Assembly: GCA_024235215.1 (NCBI GenBank)
Contig: JACKMU010000002.1
Location: 496,001-560,000, forward strand
Length of the DNA stretch: 64,000 nt
Origin: Chromatiaceae bacterium
Lineage (GTDB): Bacteria; Pseudomonadota; Gammaproteobacteria; Chromatiales; Chromatiaceae
Direction: 5' to 3'
Positions 18,754 to 26,653 of this stretch are shown piece by piece. Under the pieces are notes generated by a model. It was not told the DNA's origin. It saw only the letters and a list, made by a program, of their open reading frames with translations, and ran no database searches. A program made the translations under genes and the position numbers. Each line of letters begins with the position of its first letter. The stretch's first letter is position 1.

Positions 18754-20010
18754 ATGCCCGCATCAGCAGATTTTCAGCAGCGACTTGAAACCAGGCTCAA
18801 CGCCATCGTCGCGCATTTCGGCACCCCGTTTCATATCTATGACGAAAAGGGCATCAAATTAACCTGCAACGAGCTCAATCGGGCCTTTTCCGGCATACCC
18901 GGCTTTCGTGAGTTTTTTGCGGTCAAGGCGCTACCGAATCCGTCGGTCATGCATATCCTGCGCACACAGGGTTTCGGTTTCGATTGCAGTTCGATCCCTG
19001 AGCTGATGCTGAGCCGCCGGCTGGGAGCGAGTGGTGGGGATATCATGTTCACCTCAGCCAATACCAGCCAGGAGGAGTATGTGGAGGCGTTGGGCGATGA
19101 GGGTTGTCTGCTGAATCTGGACGATATCTCGTTCGTGGCGAAGGTGCCGAAGATGCCGGAGCTGATCTGCTTCCGCTACAACCCGGGCAGCAGGCGAACC
19201 GGCAACAGTATCATCGGCAATCCGGTGGAAGCCAAATACGGCGTGGCCCATGACCAGATACTGGAAGCATACCGACGCGCTATCGTGCGTGGCGCCGCCC
19301 GCTTCGGTCTGCACTCCATGCTGGCCTCAAATGAACGGAAATACAGTTACATGGTGGAAACAGCGCGCATGCTGCTGGAACTGGCCGAATGGATTTCCGC
19401 CGAACTCTCGATCCAATTCGAATTTATCAACATCGGTGGCGGACTGGGTATACCCTACCGACCGGAAGAGAACAGACTCGATATCCAGTCGATGGCGAGG
19501 GAGATCACCGCGCTATTCGATGCCTTCAAGGAACGCCATGGCTATGCACCGAAGATGTACATGGAGAGCGGCCGCTATATCACGGGTCCTCACGGCATCC
19601 TGGTGACCCGGGCGATCAACCGCAAAGAGATCTACCGCAACTACGTGGGTGTCGATGCCTGCATGTCAGCTTTGATGCGTCCCGGCATGTATGGCGCCTA
19701 CCACCATATCACCGTGGCAGGAAAGAGTGGTGCAGAGGAGATTGTCGACGTAATGGGTTCGTTGTGCGAGAACAACGACAAGTTCGCTATCCAGCGCTCT
19801 CTGCCAGCAACACAGGATGGCGATATCCTGCTGATTCATGATACCGGCGCGCACGGCATTGCCATGGGCTTCAATTACAATGGCAAATTGCGCCCCAAGG
19901 AGTTGCTGTTGCGAGAGGATGGTGCAGTTGAACTCATCCGCCGCGAAGAACGTGTTGAAGACTATTTTGCCACACTCGAATTCGAACCGGACAGACTCGA
20001 ACTTGGTTGA
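18754..20010 (+). CDS. lysA: Diaminopimelate decarboxylase
   Basis: Fold-type III PLP decarboxylase of the alanine-racemase/ornithine-decarboxylase superfamily, 418 residues. The PLP Lys is in FFAVKALPNPSV, substrate and PLP motifs are INIGGGLGIPY and MESGRYITGPHG, and the Cys-Glu motif that completes the active site of the neighbouring subunit is MGSLCENNDKF. It most likely decarboxylates meso-diaminopimelate to lysine, given that it lies 150 bases after dapL. It is not the usual E. coli-type LysA and could act on a related amino acid; the dapL context argues against that. Confidence 0.85.
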   Translation: MPASADFQQRLETRLNAIVAHFGTPFHIYDEKGIKLTCNELNRAFSGIPGFREFFAVKALPNPSVMHILRTQGFGFDCSSIPELMLSRRLGASGGDIMFTSANTSQEEYVEALGDEGCLLNLDDISFVAKVPKMPELICFRYNPGSRRTGNSIIGNPVEAKYGVAHDQILEAYRRAIVRGAARFGLHSMLASNERKYSYMVETARMLLELAEWISAELSIQFEFINIGGGLGIPYRPEENRLDIQSMAREITALFDAFKERHGYAPKMYMESGRYITGPHGILVTRAINRKEIYRNYVGVDACMSALMRPGMYGAYHHITVAGKSGAEEIVDVMGSLCENNDKFAIQRSLPATQDGDILLIHDTGAHGIAMGFNYNGKLRPKELLLREDGAVELIRREERVEDYFATLEFEPDRLELG

Positions 20011-20205
20011 TACCCACACCCATCACTTCCTTTGGCTGCGCGAACCTCCCTTCGGCAGCGGGAGTATCAGTTGCCGGGATACGGTGGATGTTGTGAATAT
20101 GGCGTGTTCCTATCATCGCCAAGTCGATGGAGAAGTAAAAATGACGCACCGCAACAAGAAAATCATAGGGTTATGGGCATTTTCCGAATATTAACTCTTG
20201 TTTTT

Positions 20206-20234
20206 TTGTCAGCTACTTTATAGAGTTAGATAAT
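20206..20234 (+). promoter_or_regulatory. Probable promoter of the cold-shock gene
   Basis: TTGTCA at 20206-20211 and GATAAT at 20229-20234 are 17 bases apart. Transcription would start near 20241 and leave an untranslated leader of about 110 bases before the ATG at 20353. Long leaders are usual for cspA-type genes. The rest of 20011-20352 shows no gene. Confidence 0.5.
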
Positions 20235-20352
20235 GCAGAGTTCTAGTAGTTTTTCGGTTGCGCCCCTCCCTTATTTTGTGGCAAATCACTCCGTTTAAGT
20301 GCTCGACATTCGTCTGCATATTTGTGTTTAAATTCATTCAAAGGTAATAGAA

Positions 20353-20556
20353 ATGGCTACAGGAACAGTTAAGTGGTTCAGCGATCAGAAAGGCTTTGGG
20401 TTCATCACCCCGTCAGATGGATCCAAAGACGTCTTCGTGCACCACAGCGCCATCCAGGGCAAGGGATTCAAGACACTGGCTGAAGGACAAACCGTCTCCT
20501 TCGACGTCGAGCAAGGCCAGAAAGGTCCCAGCGCAGCAAACGTCGTACCCCAATAG
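20353..20556 (+). CDS. Cold-shock protein, CspA family
   Basis: A 67-residue single cold-shock domain that binds single-stranded RNA and DNA. The RNP1 motif KGFGFI and RNP2 motif VFVHHSAI are intact, with GTVKWFSDQ at the start. It stands alone, with a long leader upstream and a strong terminator 35 bases downstream, so it is a single-gene transcript. Whether it responds to cold, growth rate or stationary phase cannot be told from sequence. Confidence 0.95.
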   Translation: MATGTVKWFSDQKGFGFITPSDGSKDVFVHHSAIQGKGFKTLAEGQTVSFDVEQGQKGPSAANVVPQ

Positions 20557-20590
20557 ACGCATGCCCTGAGTGCGGTTAACTAGAAAAGAG

Positions 20591-20615
20591 AGCCCCGCCA
20601 TTTGGCGGGGCTTTT
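20591..20615 (+). terminator. Intrinsic terminator of the cold-shock gene
   Basis: AGCCCCGCC, loop ATTT, GGCGGGGCT and then TTT: a nine-base-pair GC-rich stem with a T-run, 35 bases after the stop codon. Confidence 0.9.
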
Positions 20616-20808
20616 GCATTAATGTCGAGCACGGATACCCGGATCGTCCAGGAGAGATCGGTTACCTCCCATTCAGATTTTGTATTTCCGCCACCGATCA
20701 GATTGATGTCCAGCCTGGTCATGTACCACCGAATCCCATTACAGGCACCTGTCACCTGACCCAGGAGCCGGGAGTGCGCTGCGCCGTGAAGCGTTGGAAG
20801 CGCCCGTG

Positions 20809-22545
20809 ATGCAGGAGCCCTACTCAGCCTGGAATCCCGGTCTTGAATCGGATATTCCCACTGAGTGGCGCACTCTGGAGTCGATTCACCGCCCGGAGAA
20901 TGTCTCTTCATCGCTTGCGGATATAGACGAGATTGCCAACCAGACCGGTCTCAATCACAAGGATCTGGTCATTTTCAGGCCTGAGAGACTGGCACTTCAC
21001 GAACTGATTATCCGGATCACCGCGGATATCATGGTGCTTGAAGGAAGTGATGAGGTCGAACTCGGGAAAAACTTTCGGCATATCGTAAAACGTGTTTTTG
21101 CCTGCTATATCGCTCCGCATTTGGATGAGTTGAACGCTGATTACTGGCGGTTGCGCCAGCAGATCCGGCAGCGAATCGACTTGGAGATCCTGACCGTACT
21201 GTTTCCTCAACAACCGGAGAAGCCCAAGGACAGGTGTTTATTTGGAATTCGCCTGCGCCACAACGGAACGAAAAAGAGCGCAACCTATCCATCGACTCAG
21301 GTACGCGAGCACAATGCACTGGCAACCTTCAAAGCAAAGGGATTAGCCGCCAGCGATCCGCTGAGCAGCGCGATCTTTCGAAATCTATATCGGGTGCTGG
21401 GATCGCTTGCCGGCAATCGTGGATACCTTGGCCCCGATCCAGGGTTTCTGGGTGAACTCGTCTGTAACCAGGTGTGCAACGCTTACGGAAGTGAGTATAT
21501 CGGTAGAAAAATCGCTCCCTGGATAGATCATGCGATCGACAAGGAGGCTTACACCCGGGTTGCCAATGCGCCTGAGCCACTGTTGATCAGCTTGAAGGGG
21601 GCTTCGGCAGCCGGCAAGAGTTCATTGCGCCCCATGTTACGCAAGATGATGAGTGACCGCGGCATCCAGCCCGGCAGCTACGCCATCATCAGTCCAGACA
21701 TCTGGCGGCGCTTGCTGCTGGATTACGAATCGTTGGGAGCAGCTTACAAATATGCCGGGCGTCTGACCAGCCAAGAGGTGATCATCATCGACAGCAAGCT
21801 CGATCACTATATCCGGGAAAAGGCCGACCGCATGGGAGCCATGCCCCACCTGCTGGTTGACCGCTTCAGATTTGACAGTTTCTCCACCGAACGGATAGCG
21901 ACCATCCTGCACGCTACCTATGTCAAACATATCCATACCCTGACCATGTATTTCGTGGTCACACCGCCCCATGTCACGGTCGAACGAGGTTGGGAACGGG
22001 GAGTGCAGACGGGTCGCTACAAAGCGCTGGAGGATTTCCTCGACCACAGCGTCGAGGCCTATCGCGGCATGCCAAAAATACTTTTCAAATGGCTAGCTTA
22101 TGACCAGCCGCTGTTCCACTACGCTTTTCTCGACAACAGCGTGCCCAAAGGGAGCTATCCACGCACCATCGCTTTTGGCACGCAGCAAGAGATGAATATC
22201 GTCAATTGCACCAGTTTCATCGACATAGAGCGTTACCAGAAGATCAATATCCGGGCCAGGTGCCCGGAACAGGTCTACCCCTCCGGGTCGACCATGTCGG
22301 TGGAGAACAATATTGGCTTTCTGACACAGTGCCTGAGAAAAATTCCCCGGATCAACTTCCTCGATGCAGTGAACGGGACCACCTACCTGCAATTGGAGCA
22401 TGGGATATTTCGCATTCTCAACCACCGGATTATGCAAGCCAAGCTCAAGGAGCAGGATAACGCCATTATCTTCCAGCTGATCGCCCCCGGGCTTGTCGAC
22501 AGAGAATTCCAGATTCAATCACCGCCGGCCAGCCAACGCATCTGA
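20809..22545 (+). CDS. Unknown protein with zeta-toxin-like P-loop kinase domain
   Basis: I do not recognise the full protein (578 residues from the ATG at 20809; TTG at 20794 and GTG at 20806 are alternatives). Residues 1-255 match nothing I know and are helix-rich (LNADYWRLRQQIRQRIDLEIL). A Walker A motif, SLKGASAAGKSSL, is near residue 265. About 30 residues later comes IISPDIWRRLLLDYESLG, in the place where zeta toxins and related nucleotide-sugar kinases have their N-P-D-x-x-R substrate motif. Then LVDRFRFDSF and a C-terminal domain follow. A soluble kinase of small molecules or nucleotide sugars is plausible. No antitoxin is adjacent, and its end overlaps a convergent gene by 31 bases. 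Confidence 0.7.
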   Translation: MQEPYSAWNPGLESDIPTEWRTLESIHRPENVSSSLADIDEIANQTGLNHKDLVIFRPERLALHELIIRITADIMVLEGSDEVELGKNFRHIVKRVFACYIAPHLDELNADYWRLRQQIRQRIDLEILTVLFPQQPEKPKDRCLFGIRLRHNGTKKSATYPSTQVREHNALATFKAKGLAASDPLSSAIFRNLYRVLGSLAGNRGYLGPDPGFLGELVCNQVCNAYGSEYIGRKIAPWIDHAIDKEAYTRVANAPEPLLISLKGASAAGKSSLRPMLRKMMSDRGIQPGSYAIISPDIWRRLLLDYESLGAAYKYAGRLTSQEVIIIDSKLDHYIREKADRMGAMPHLLVDRFRFDSFSTERIATILHATYVKHIHTLTMYFVVTPPHVTVERGWERGVQTGRYKALEDFLDHSVEAYRGMPKILFKWLAYDQPLFHYAFLDNSVPKGSYPRTIAFGTQQEMNIVNCTSFIDIERYQKINIRARCPEQVYPSGSTMSVENNIGFLTQCLRKIPRINFLDAVNGTTYLQLEHGIFRILNHRIMQAKLKEQDNAIIFQLIAPGLVDREFQIQSPPASQRI

Positions 22546-23084
22546 TCAGAACCTCCCGGAAGTGCCAACTGTCCCGGCAAGGTGGACATGCGCCGGTAAT
22601 TTCCCTGCCACCGCTTCGATTGCTGCATCTCATCCAGCGGACGAAACTGCTCGCTTGCAGGACCAGGAGGTCCCGGCTGGTACTGATCTGAATAATTCGG
22701 ATAGTCATAACCGGGCAGGTCATTTGAGTAGGCAGGATATTGCGGCCGTAGCCGCGGCTTATCAGACTGGTAACGTCCGGTGGACGCTCTGTTCGGTTCC
22801 AACGGCCTGAAACGGAACTCTGAAGATTCCGGAGCGCTGTATCGCTCTCCCTGCCATTGCTCAAAGCCACCGGAAAAAGTGGGTGGGAGCGCAGATCGCT
22901 CACTGCTCCGGTTGTGGACGGAGTTCGACTGGCGGGGTACCCGATTCACGGTTATCATTGGTCTAGTCACACTCTCCCGCTGCTGCGTTTCTGTCGGAGG
23001 AACCGACTCGTCTCCACCAAAAAAGACGTAGAGAACTCCCAGCACTATGAGAACCAGCAATATTTTGGACTTGCTCAGATTCAT
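22515..23084 (-). CDS. Hypothetical membrane-anchored low-complexity protein
   Basis: A 189-residue protein of unknown function. It has one N-terminal membrane segment (SKILLVLIVLGVLYVFFGG). The rest is soluble, rich in Pro, Ser, Arg, Gln and Tyr, and probably disordered (YSNDLPGYDYPNYSDQYQPG, PPGPA). It reads convergently with the kinase-like gene and overlaps its last 31 bases. The signal-anchor start and lack of stops over 189 codons support a real gene, but no family is recognised. Confidence 0.55.
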   Translation of the reverse strand: MNLSKSKILLVLIVLGVLYVFFGGDESVPPTETQQRESVTRPMITVNRVPRQSNSVHNRSSERSALPPTFSGGFEQWQGERYSAPESSEFRFRPLEPNRASTGRYQSDKPRLRPQYPAYSNDLPGYDYPNYSDQYQPGPPGPASEQFRPLDEMQQSKRWQGNYRRMSTLPGQLALPGGSDQMRWLAGGD

Positions 23085-23386
23085 TGACGGTCATACTGCC
23101 GAATCACGTTTACCACACCCTGGATACGACTGAATAACGGAACCATAGTTCCAGCCATCACAATTGCCAACGGCAATAACAAAATGCCTGGCTGACGCCC
23201 GCAGCACCGACCCGAGCGCAACTACCCCGCGTGCAGAGACGCTTGATCAACAAAACCCTGAAAAATTTCAGTATTAGTGTAGTCTATAAGAAAACAAAAT
23301 TACCAGTTTGGATCCGAACGGACCGTCGGTCGAAAGCAACGAGATTTCCCGACCAACGGAGCGTATAGAGGTATGAGGAACAGCGG
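23085..23386. other. Intergenic region between two divergent small genes
   Basis: About 300 bases, AT-rich near 23255-23310. No gene or RNA is seen. It should contain divergent promoters. Confidence 0.4.
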
Positions 23387-23653
23387 ATGACTACCGCGAA
23401 GCGATTCAATCTGTGGAGTAAAGAGCGACCCGGTGGAGAGAGAGAGTTGCGCGCCAGTAGTAAGTTTCTGCTGACGTTGCTTCCATTCATTCTGGGCGGA
23501 TTACTGTTTCAAACACTGGTCGCGTTCGGAAAGACCGAAGGCGGCGCTCTGGTCATCGAATATCTCGCTTACGCCATTATCCTGCTGGTTATAGTCTTTT
23601 CACTGCTGACGCTACTGATTTCACTGATAGACTATCTGCGCTCGCTGGAGTGA
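23387..23653 (+). CDS. Small hypothetical inner-membrane protein
   Basis: An 88-residue protein with a charged N-terminus (KRFNLWSKERPGGEREL) and two predicted membrane helices, about residues 28-45 (FLLTLLPFILGGLLFQTLV) and 55-80 (YLAYAIILLVIVFSLLTLLI). A GAGGAAC-like ribosome site precedes the ATG. Its function is unknown, and it stands apart from its neighbours. Confidence 0.5.
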   Translation: MTTAKRFNLWSKERPGGERELRASSKFLLTLLPFILGGLLFQTLVAFGKTEGGALVIEYLAYAIILLVIVFSLLTLLISLIDYLRSLE

Positions 23654-23837
23654 GCATACCGCACACCGCTGCACCGAATCGGTCAGAATCCGCGAGCTGG
23701 AACGGGGATGTCTCGAGCCGCTTTGACTTGAGCCGGCAGATGGCGCAGATTTACCGTAACCGACCCGATCCAATTCTGTACATTTCGGCAAATAGGTCTG
23801 GCATTACCTGAGACACCTGAATAACGCGGATTTCGTG

Positions 23838-24503
23838 ATGAATGTTCGTACAGCACTTTTAACCAGAAAATCCACCCGCGCTTTCCTGCCAAAACCGGTG
23901 GAGCAGGCAAAGATTGAACACATTCTGGATGCGGCACGTCACGCCCCCTCCGGCAGCAACATCCAGCCCTGGCAGGTAGCCGTGGTCAGCGGAGCGAAGA
24001 AGCAGGAACTGCAACAGCAGTTGGAGAGCGCTTTCCGCAGTAATGGAAAAGGAGCGCTAGACTACCAGTATTATCCAACGGAGTGGCAACCCCCCTATTC
24101 CCTGCGCCGCAAGGCGTGTGGACTACTGATGTATCAGACACTCGGTATCACCCGAGAAGACAGGCAGCAGCAACTCGATCAGTGGGCGGCTAACTACCGG
24201 GCATTCGACGCACCGGTGATGCTCTTCTTTTTCATGGATCCATCTCTGGAAACCGGCTCTTTTTTCGACTATGGCATGTTTGTCCAGTCGATCATGCTTT
24301 GTGCTGTGGAGGAGGGTCTGGCCAGTTGCCCACAGGCTGCATTGGGTGAATATCCGGTTATCGTCAAACGGGCTCTGGGTTATTCGGAAGCGCTGTTACT
24401 GATCTGCGGTATGGCGCTGGGATACGAAGACCAGATAGCACCCGTCAACAGCTACCGTACAGATCGTGAAGAGGTGGCTTCATTCACCCGCTTCTTCGCC
24501 TGA
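23838..24503 (+). CDS. Nitroreductase-family flavoprotein
   Basis: A 221-residue FMN-dependent nitroreductase-fold enzyme. FMN-binding residues are visible in RKSTRAFLPKPV (Arg-Ser-x-Arg pattern) and DAARHAPSGSNIQPWQ. The C-terminal part has GLASCPQAALGEYP and ICGMALGYEDQ, typical of the NfsA/NfnB-like oxidoreductases. The natural substrate is unknown. The ATG at 23838 follows a GTG that could also serve. It is probably a single-gene unit, upstream of the ethylmalonyl-CoA cluster but separated from it by nearly 400 bases. Confidence 0.85.
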   Translation: MNVRTALLTRKSTRAFLPKPVEQAKIEHILDAARHAPSGSNIQPWQVAVVSGAKKQELQQQLESAFRSNGKGALDYQYYPTEWQPPYSLRRKACGLLMYQTLGITREDRQQQLDQWAANYRAFDAPVMLFFFMDPSLETGSFFDYGMFVQSIMLCAVEEGLASCPQAALGEYPVIVKRALGYSEALLLICGMALGYEDQIAPVNSYRTDREEVASFTRFFA

Positions 24504-24747
24504 TACCACGCCTGAACGACGCGAATTCATCCCATCCCGACATGCTCAGCGAGCACCCCAAACTCCCTGCCTGACTTACCCACTGCGACCCCTTTTGCAT
24601 CGGCTTGGGTCAATTCTTCCGAGCCAGTAAACGTCCAATCGATTTCAGAACATAATCAACTTTACTTTTACATACCACTAATATTTTTTATTACCTGAGC
24701 TGGAGAAATCATCGCAAATAGGTATTTTTTCTGGATTTTGCACTTGC

Positions 24748-24760
24748 AGCATATTATGCT
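24748..24760. promoter_or_regulatory. Short palindrome upstream of mcd
   Basis: AGCATA-T-TATGCT is a perfect 6+1+6 palindrome 131 bases before the mcd ATG, in an AT-rich stretch (24660-24770) that otherwise shows no gene. It could be an operator half or lie at a promoter; the evidence is the symmetry alone. The rest of 24504-24891 holds nothing that I can name. Confidence 0.3.
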
Positions 24761-24891
24761 CGAATAGCGCTACCGGAAACTGATGCCAAAAGACCGAAAA
24801 GAGTTCAGCAATCGGCTGCCGTCGAATTCAGGACGGGGCGTCCGTTAGCAGAAACAGAATCCATCGGCCTGGAATGTGCGGGAGTGAAACA

Positions 24892-26598
24892 ATGTCGGAA
24901 GAGCAAAATCAAGTAACACAACTGATGCAGCGGGCACGCCATTCGCTTGCGGTCACGGAAGAAGCGCTGAATACCGCGATCAGGAGCCTGAGAACGCACT
25001 CACTGGTGGATGGGCGGGTATCCGCAGCCAAGTTGGACGATTACCAACTGGTCTCTTACGACACCGCGCTTTCGGCTGCCGAAGCTACCGGCGCGCGCTT
25101 CGCGCTCGATTACGCAGAGCGCGTGCGTACTCAGGGGGATCCGCAGCAACCGATCACAGTGGAAGAGCGTTGTGCGCTGATCTTCACCGCCGAAGCGATC
25201 GAGTCCATCCGGGCCCGCCTTGAGCTGCGTCCTCAGGATTACGGGCTGACCCGCGCCGCTATCGCCAAAACACTGGACAGCGAATCACTGCAGAGCTTCT
25301 GCAGTGAGCAGTTGGCGGTCGAGCGGATGGCGGAGCTGGGCAGAATAGTCGCCGGATTGGATGGCCAAACCGGCGCCTATCTGCTCGACGACGACCACGA
25401 GATGATGCGCGATACGTTCCGTCGCTTCGCCACTGAAGTGGTGATGCCGCTGGCAGAGCATATTCACCGGGAGGATCTGATCATCCCCGCGGAGATCCTG
25501 CAGGGATTGACCGAATTGGGCTGCTTCGGTCTCTCGATCCCGGAACGTTTTGGTGGTCTGCAGCCAGACGACCGGGAGGACAACATGGGAATGATCGTGG
25601 TCACCGAGGAGCTTTCCCGAGGCTCGCTCGGCGCCGCTGGCAGCCTGATCACCCGACCTGAGATCCTCACCCGCGCCCTGCTCAAGGGGGGCACCGAAGC
25701 GCAGAAGCAGACGTGGTTGCCACAGCTGGCGGCCGCCGATCCGTTCTGTGCGGTGGCGGTGACTGAACCCAACTACGGCTCGGATGTGGCTGGCATGCGC
25801 TGCAAAGCGACCCGAAGCGAAGGCGGATGGCTGATCAACGGCGCCAAGACCTGGTGCACGTTCGGTGGCAAGGCGGGTGTGCTGTTGCTGCTGGCACGCA
25901 CCAATCCAGACCTCAGCCTGGGCCACAAAGGGCTCTCCATGTTCCTGGTGGAGAAGCCCTCCTCGGACGGTCATGAGTTCAGGCACGAGCAGGAGGGGGG
26001 TGGAGTGATCACCGGCAAGGCAATCTCCACCATCGGCTACCGCGGCATGCACTCGTACGACGTCTTCTTCGACAACTGGTTCGTTCCCGACGAGAACCTG
26101 CTCGGTGGCCCGGACGGGGAAGGTCGGGGCTTCTATTTCACCATGGCAGGTTTTGCCGGTGGCCGCATTCAGACCGCAGCACGCGCGGTCGGACTGATGC
26201 AGGCGGCGTTCGAACGCGCCGTCTCCTATGCGGATGAGCGCCAGGTTTTCGGCAGCCCGATCAATAAGTACCAGCTCACCCAGGTCAAACTGGCGCGCCT
26301 CGCAGCTTATCTGCTGGCCAGTCGACAGTTCACCTACGGGGTCGGCCGGCTGATGGACCAGGGTAAAGGAGAGATGGAGGCGAGCATGGTCAAGTTCTTT
26401 ACCTGTAAAACCGCTGAGTGGGTTACCCGGGAGGCGCAGCAGATCCACGGCGGTATGGGCTACGCAGAGGAGACACCGGTCAGCCGCTACTTCCTGGACG
26501 CCCGGGTGCTCTCCATCTTTGAAGGGGTGGAGGAGATTCTGGCGCTAAAAGTGATTGCTCGGGCGCTGATAGACAGAGCCGCTACCAGCGGCACCTGA
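24892..26598 (+). CDS. mcd: (2S)-Methylsuccinyl-CoA dehydrogenase
   Basis: This acyl-CoA dehydrogenase family enzyme oxidises methylsuccinyl-CoA to mesaconyl-CoA in the ethylmalonyl-CoA pathway. From the ATG at 24892 it has 568 residues. About 150 extra N-terminal residues precede the dehydrogenase core, a feature of Mcd compared with ordinary acyl-CoA dehydrogenases of about 380. FAD and substrate motifs include FCAVAVTEPNYGSDVAGM, GAKTWCTFGGKAG, ERQVFGSPINKYQ and QIHGGMGYAEETPVSRY; the likely catalytic Glu is in FEGVEEIL. It is the first gene of a cluster whose other members are Ecm, MeaB and Ccr, which makes this more specific name convincing. Confidence 0.88.
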   Translation: MSEEQNQVTQLMQRARHSLAVTEEALNTAIRSLRTHSLVDGRVSAAKLDDYQLVSYDTALSAAEATGARFALDYAERVRTQGDPQQPITVEERCALIFTAEAIESIRARLELRPQDYGLTRAAIAKTLDSESLQSFCSEQLAVERMAELGRIVAGLDGQTGAYLLDDDHEMMRDTFRRFATEVVMPLAEHIHREDLIIPAEILQGLTELGCFGLSIPERFGGLQPDDREDNMGMIVVTEELSRGSLGAAGSLITRPEILTRALLKGGTEAQKQTWLPQLAAADPFCAVAVTEPNYGSDVAGMRCKATRSEGGWLINGAKTWCTFGGKAGVLLLLARTNPDLSLGHKGLSMFLVEKPSSDGHEFRHEQEGGGVITGKAISTIGYRGMHSYDVFFDNWFVPDENLLGGPDGEGRGFYFTMAGFAGGRIQTAARAVGLMQAAFERAVSYADERQVFGSPINKYQLTQVKLARLAAYLLASRQFTYGVGRLMDQGKGEMEASMVKFFTCKTAEWVTREAQQIHGGMGYAEETPVSRYFLDARVLSIFEGVEEILALKVIARALIDRAATSGT

Positions 26599-26653
26599 GG
26601 TCTACCGGTATGAAATTGCCAAGCAACCACTTCGGAAAGCAGAGAGGCTCGAA

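Noticed and set aside
24736..24751. Sigma-54-like sequence before mcd (TGGATTTTGCACTTGC)
   Set aside because: The GG-to-GC spacing is 11, not 10, and the other consensus bases do not fit.
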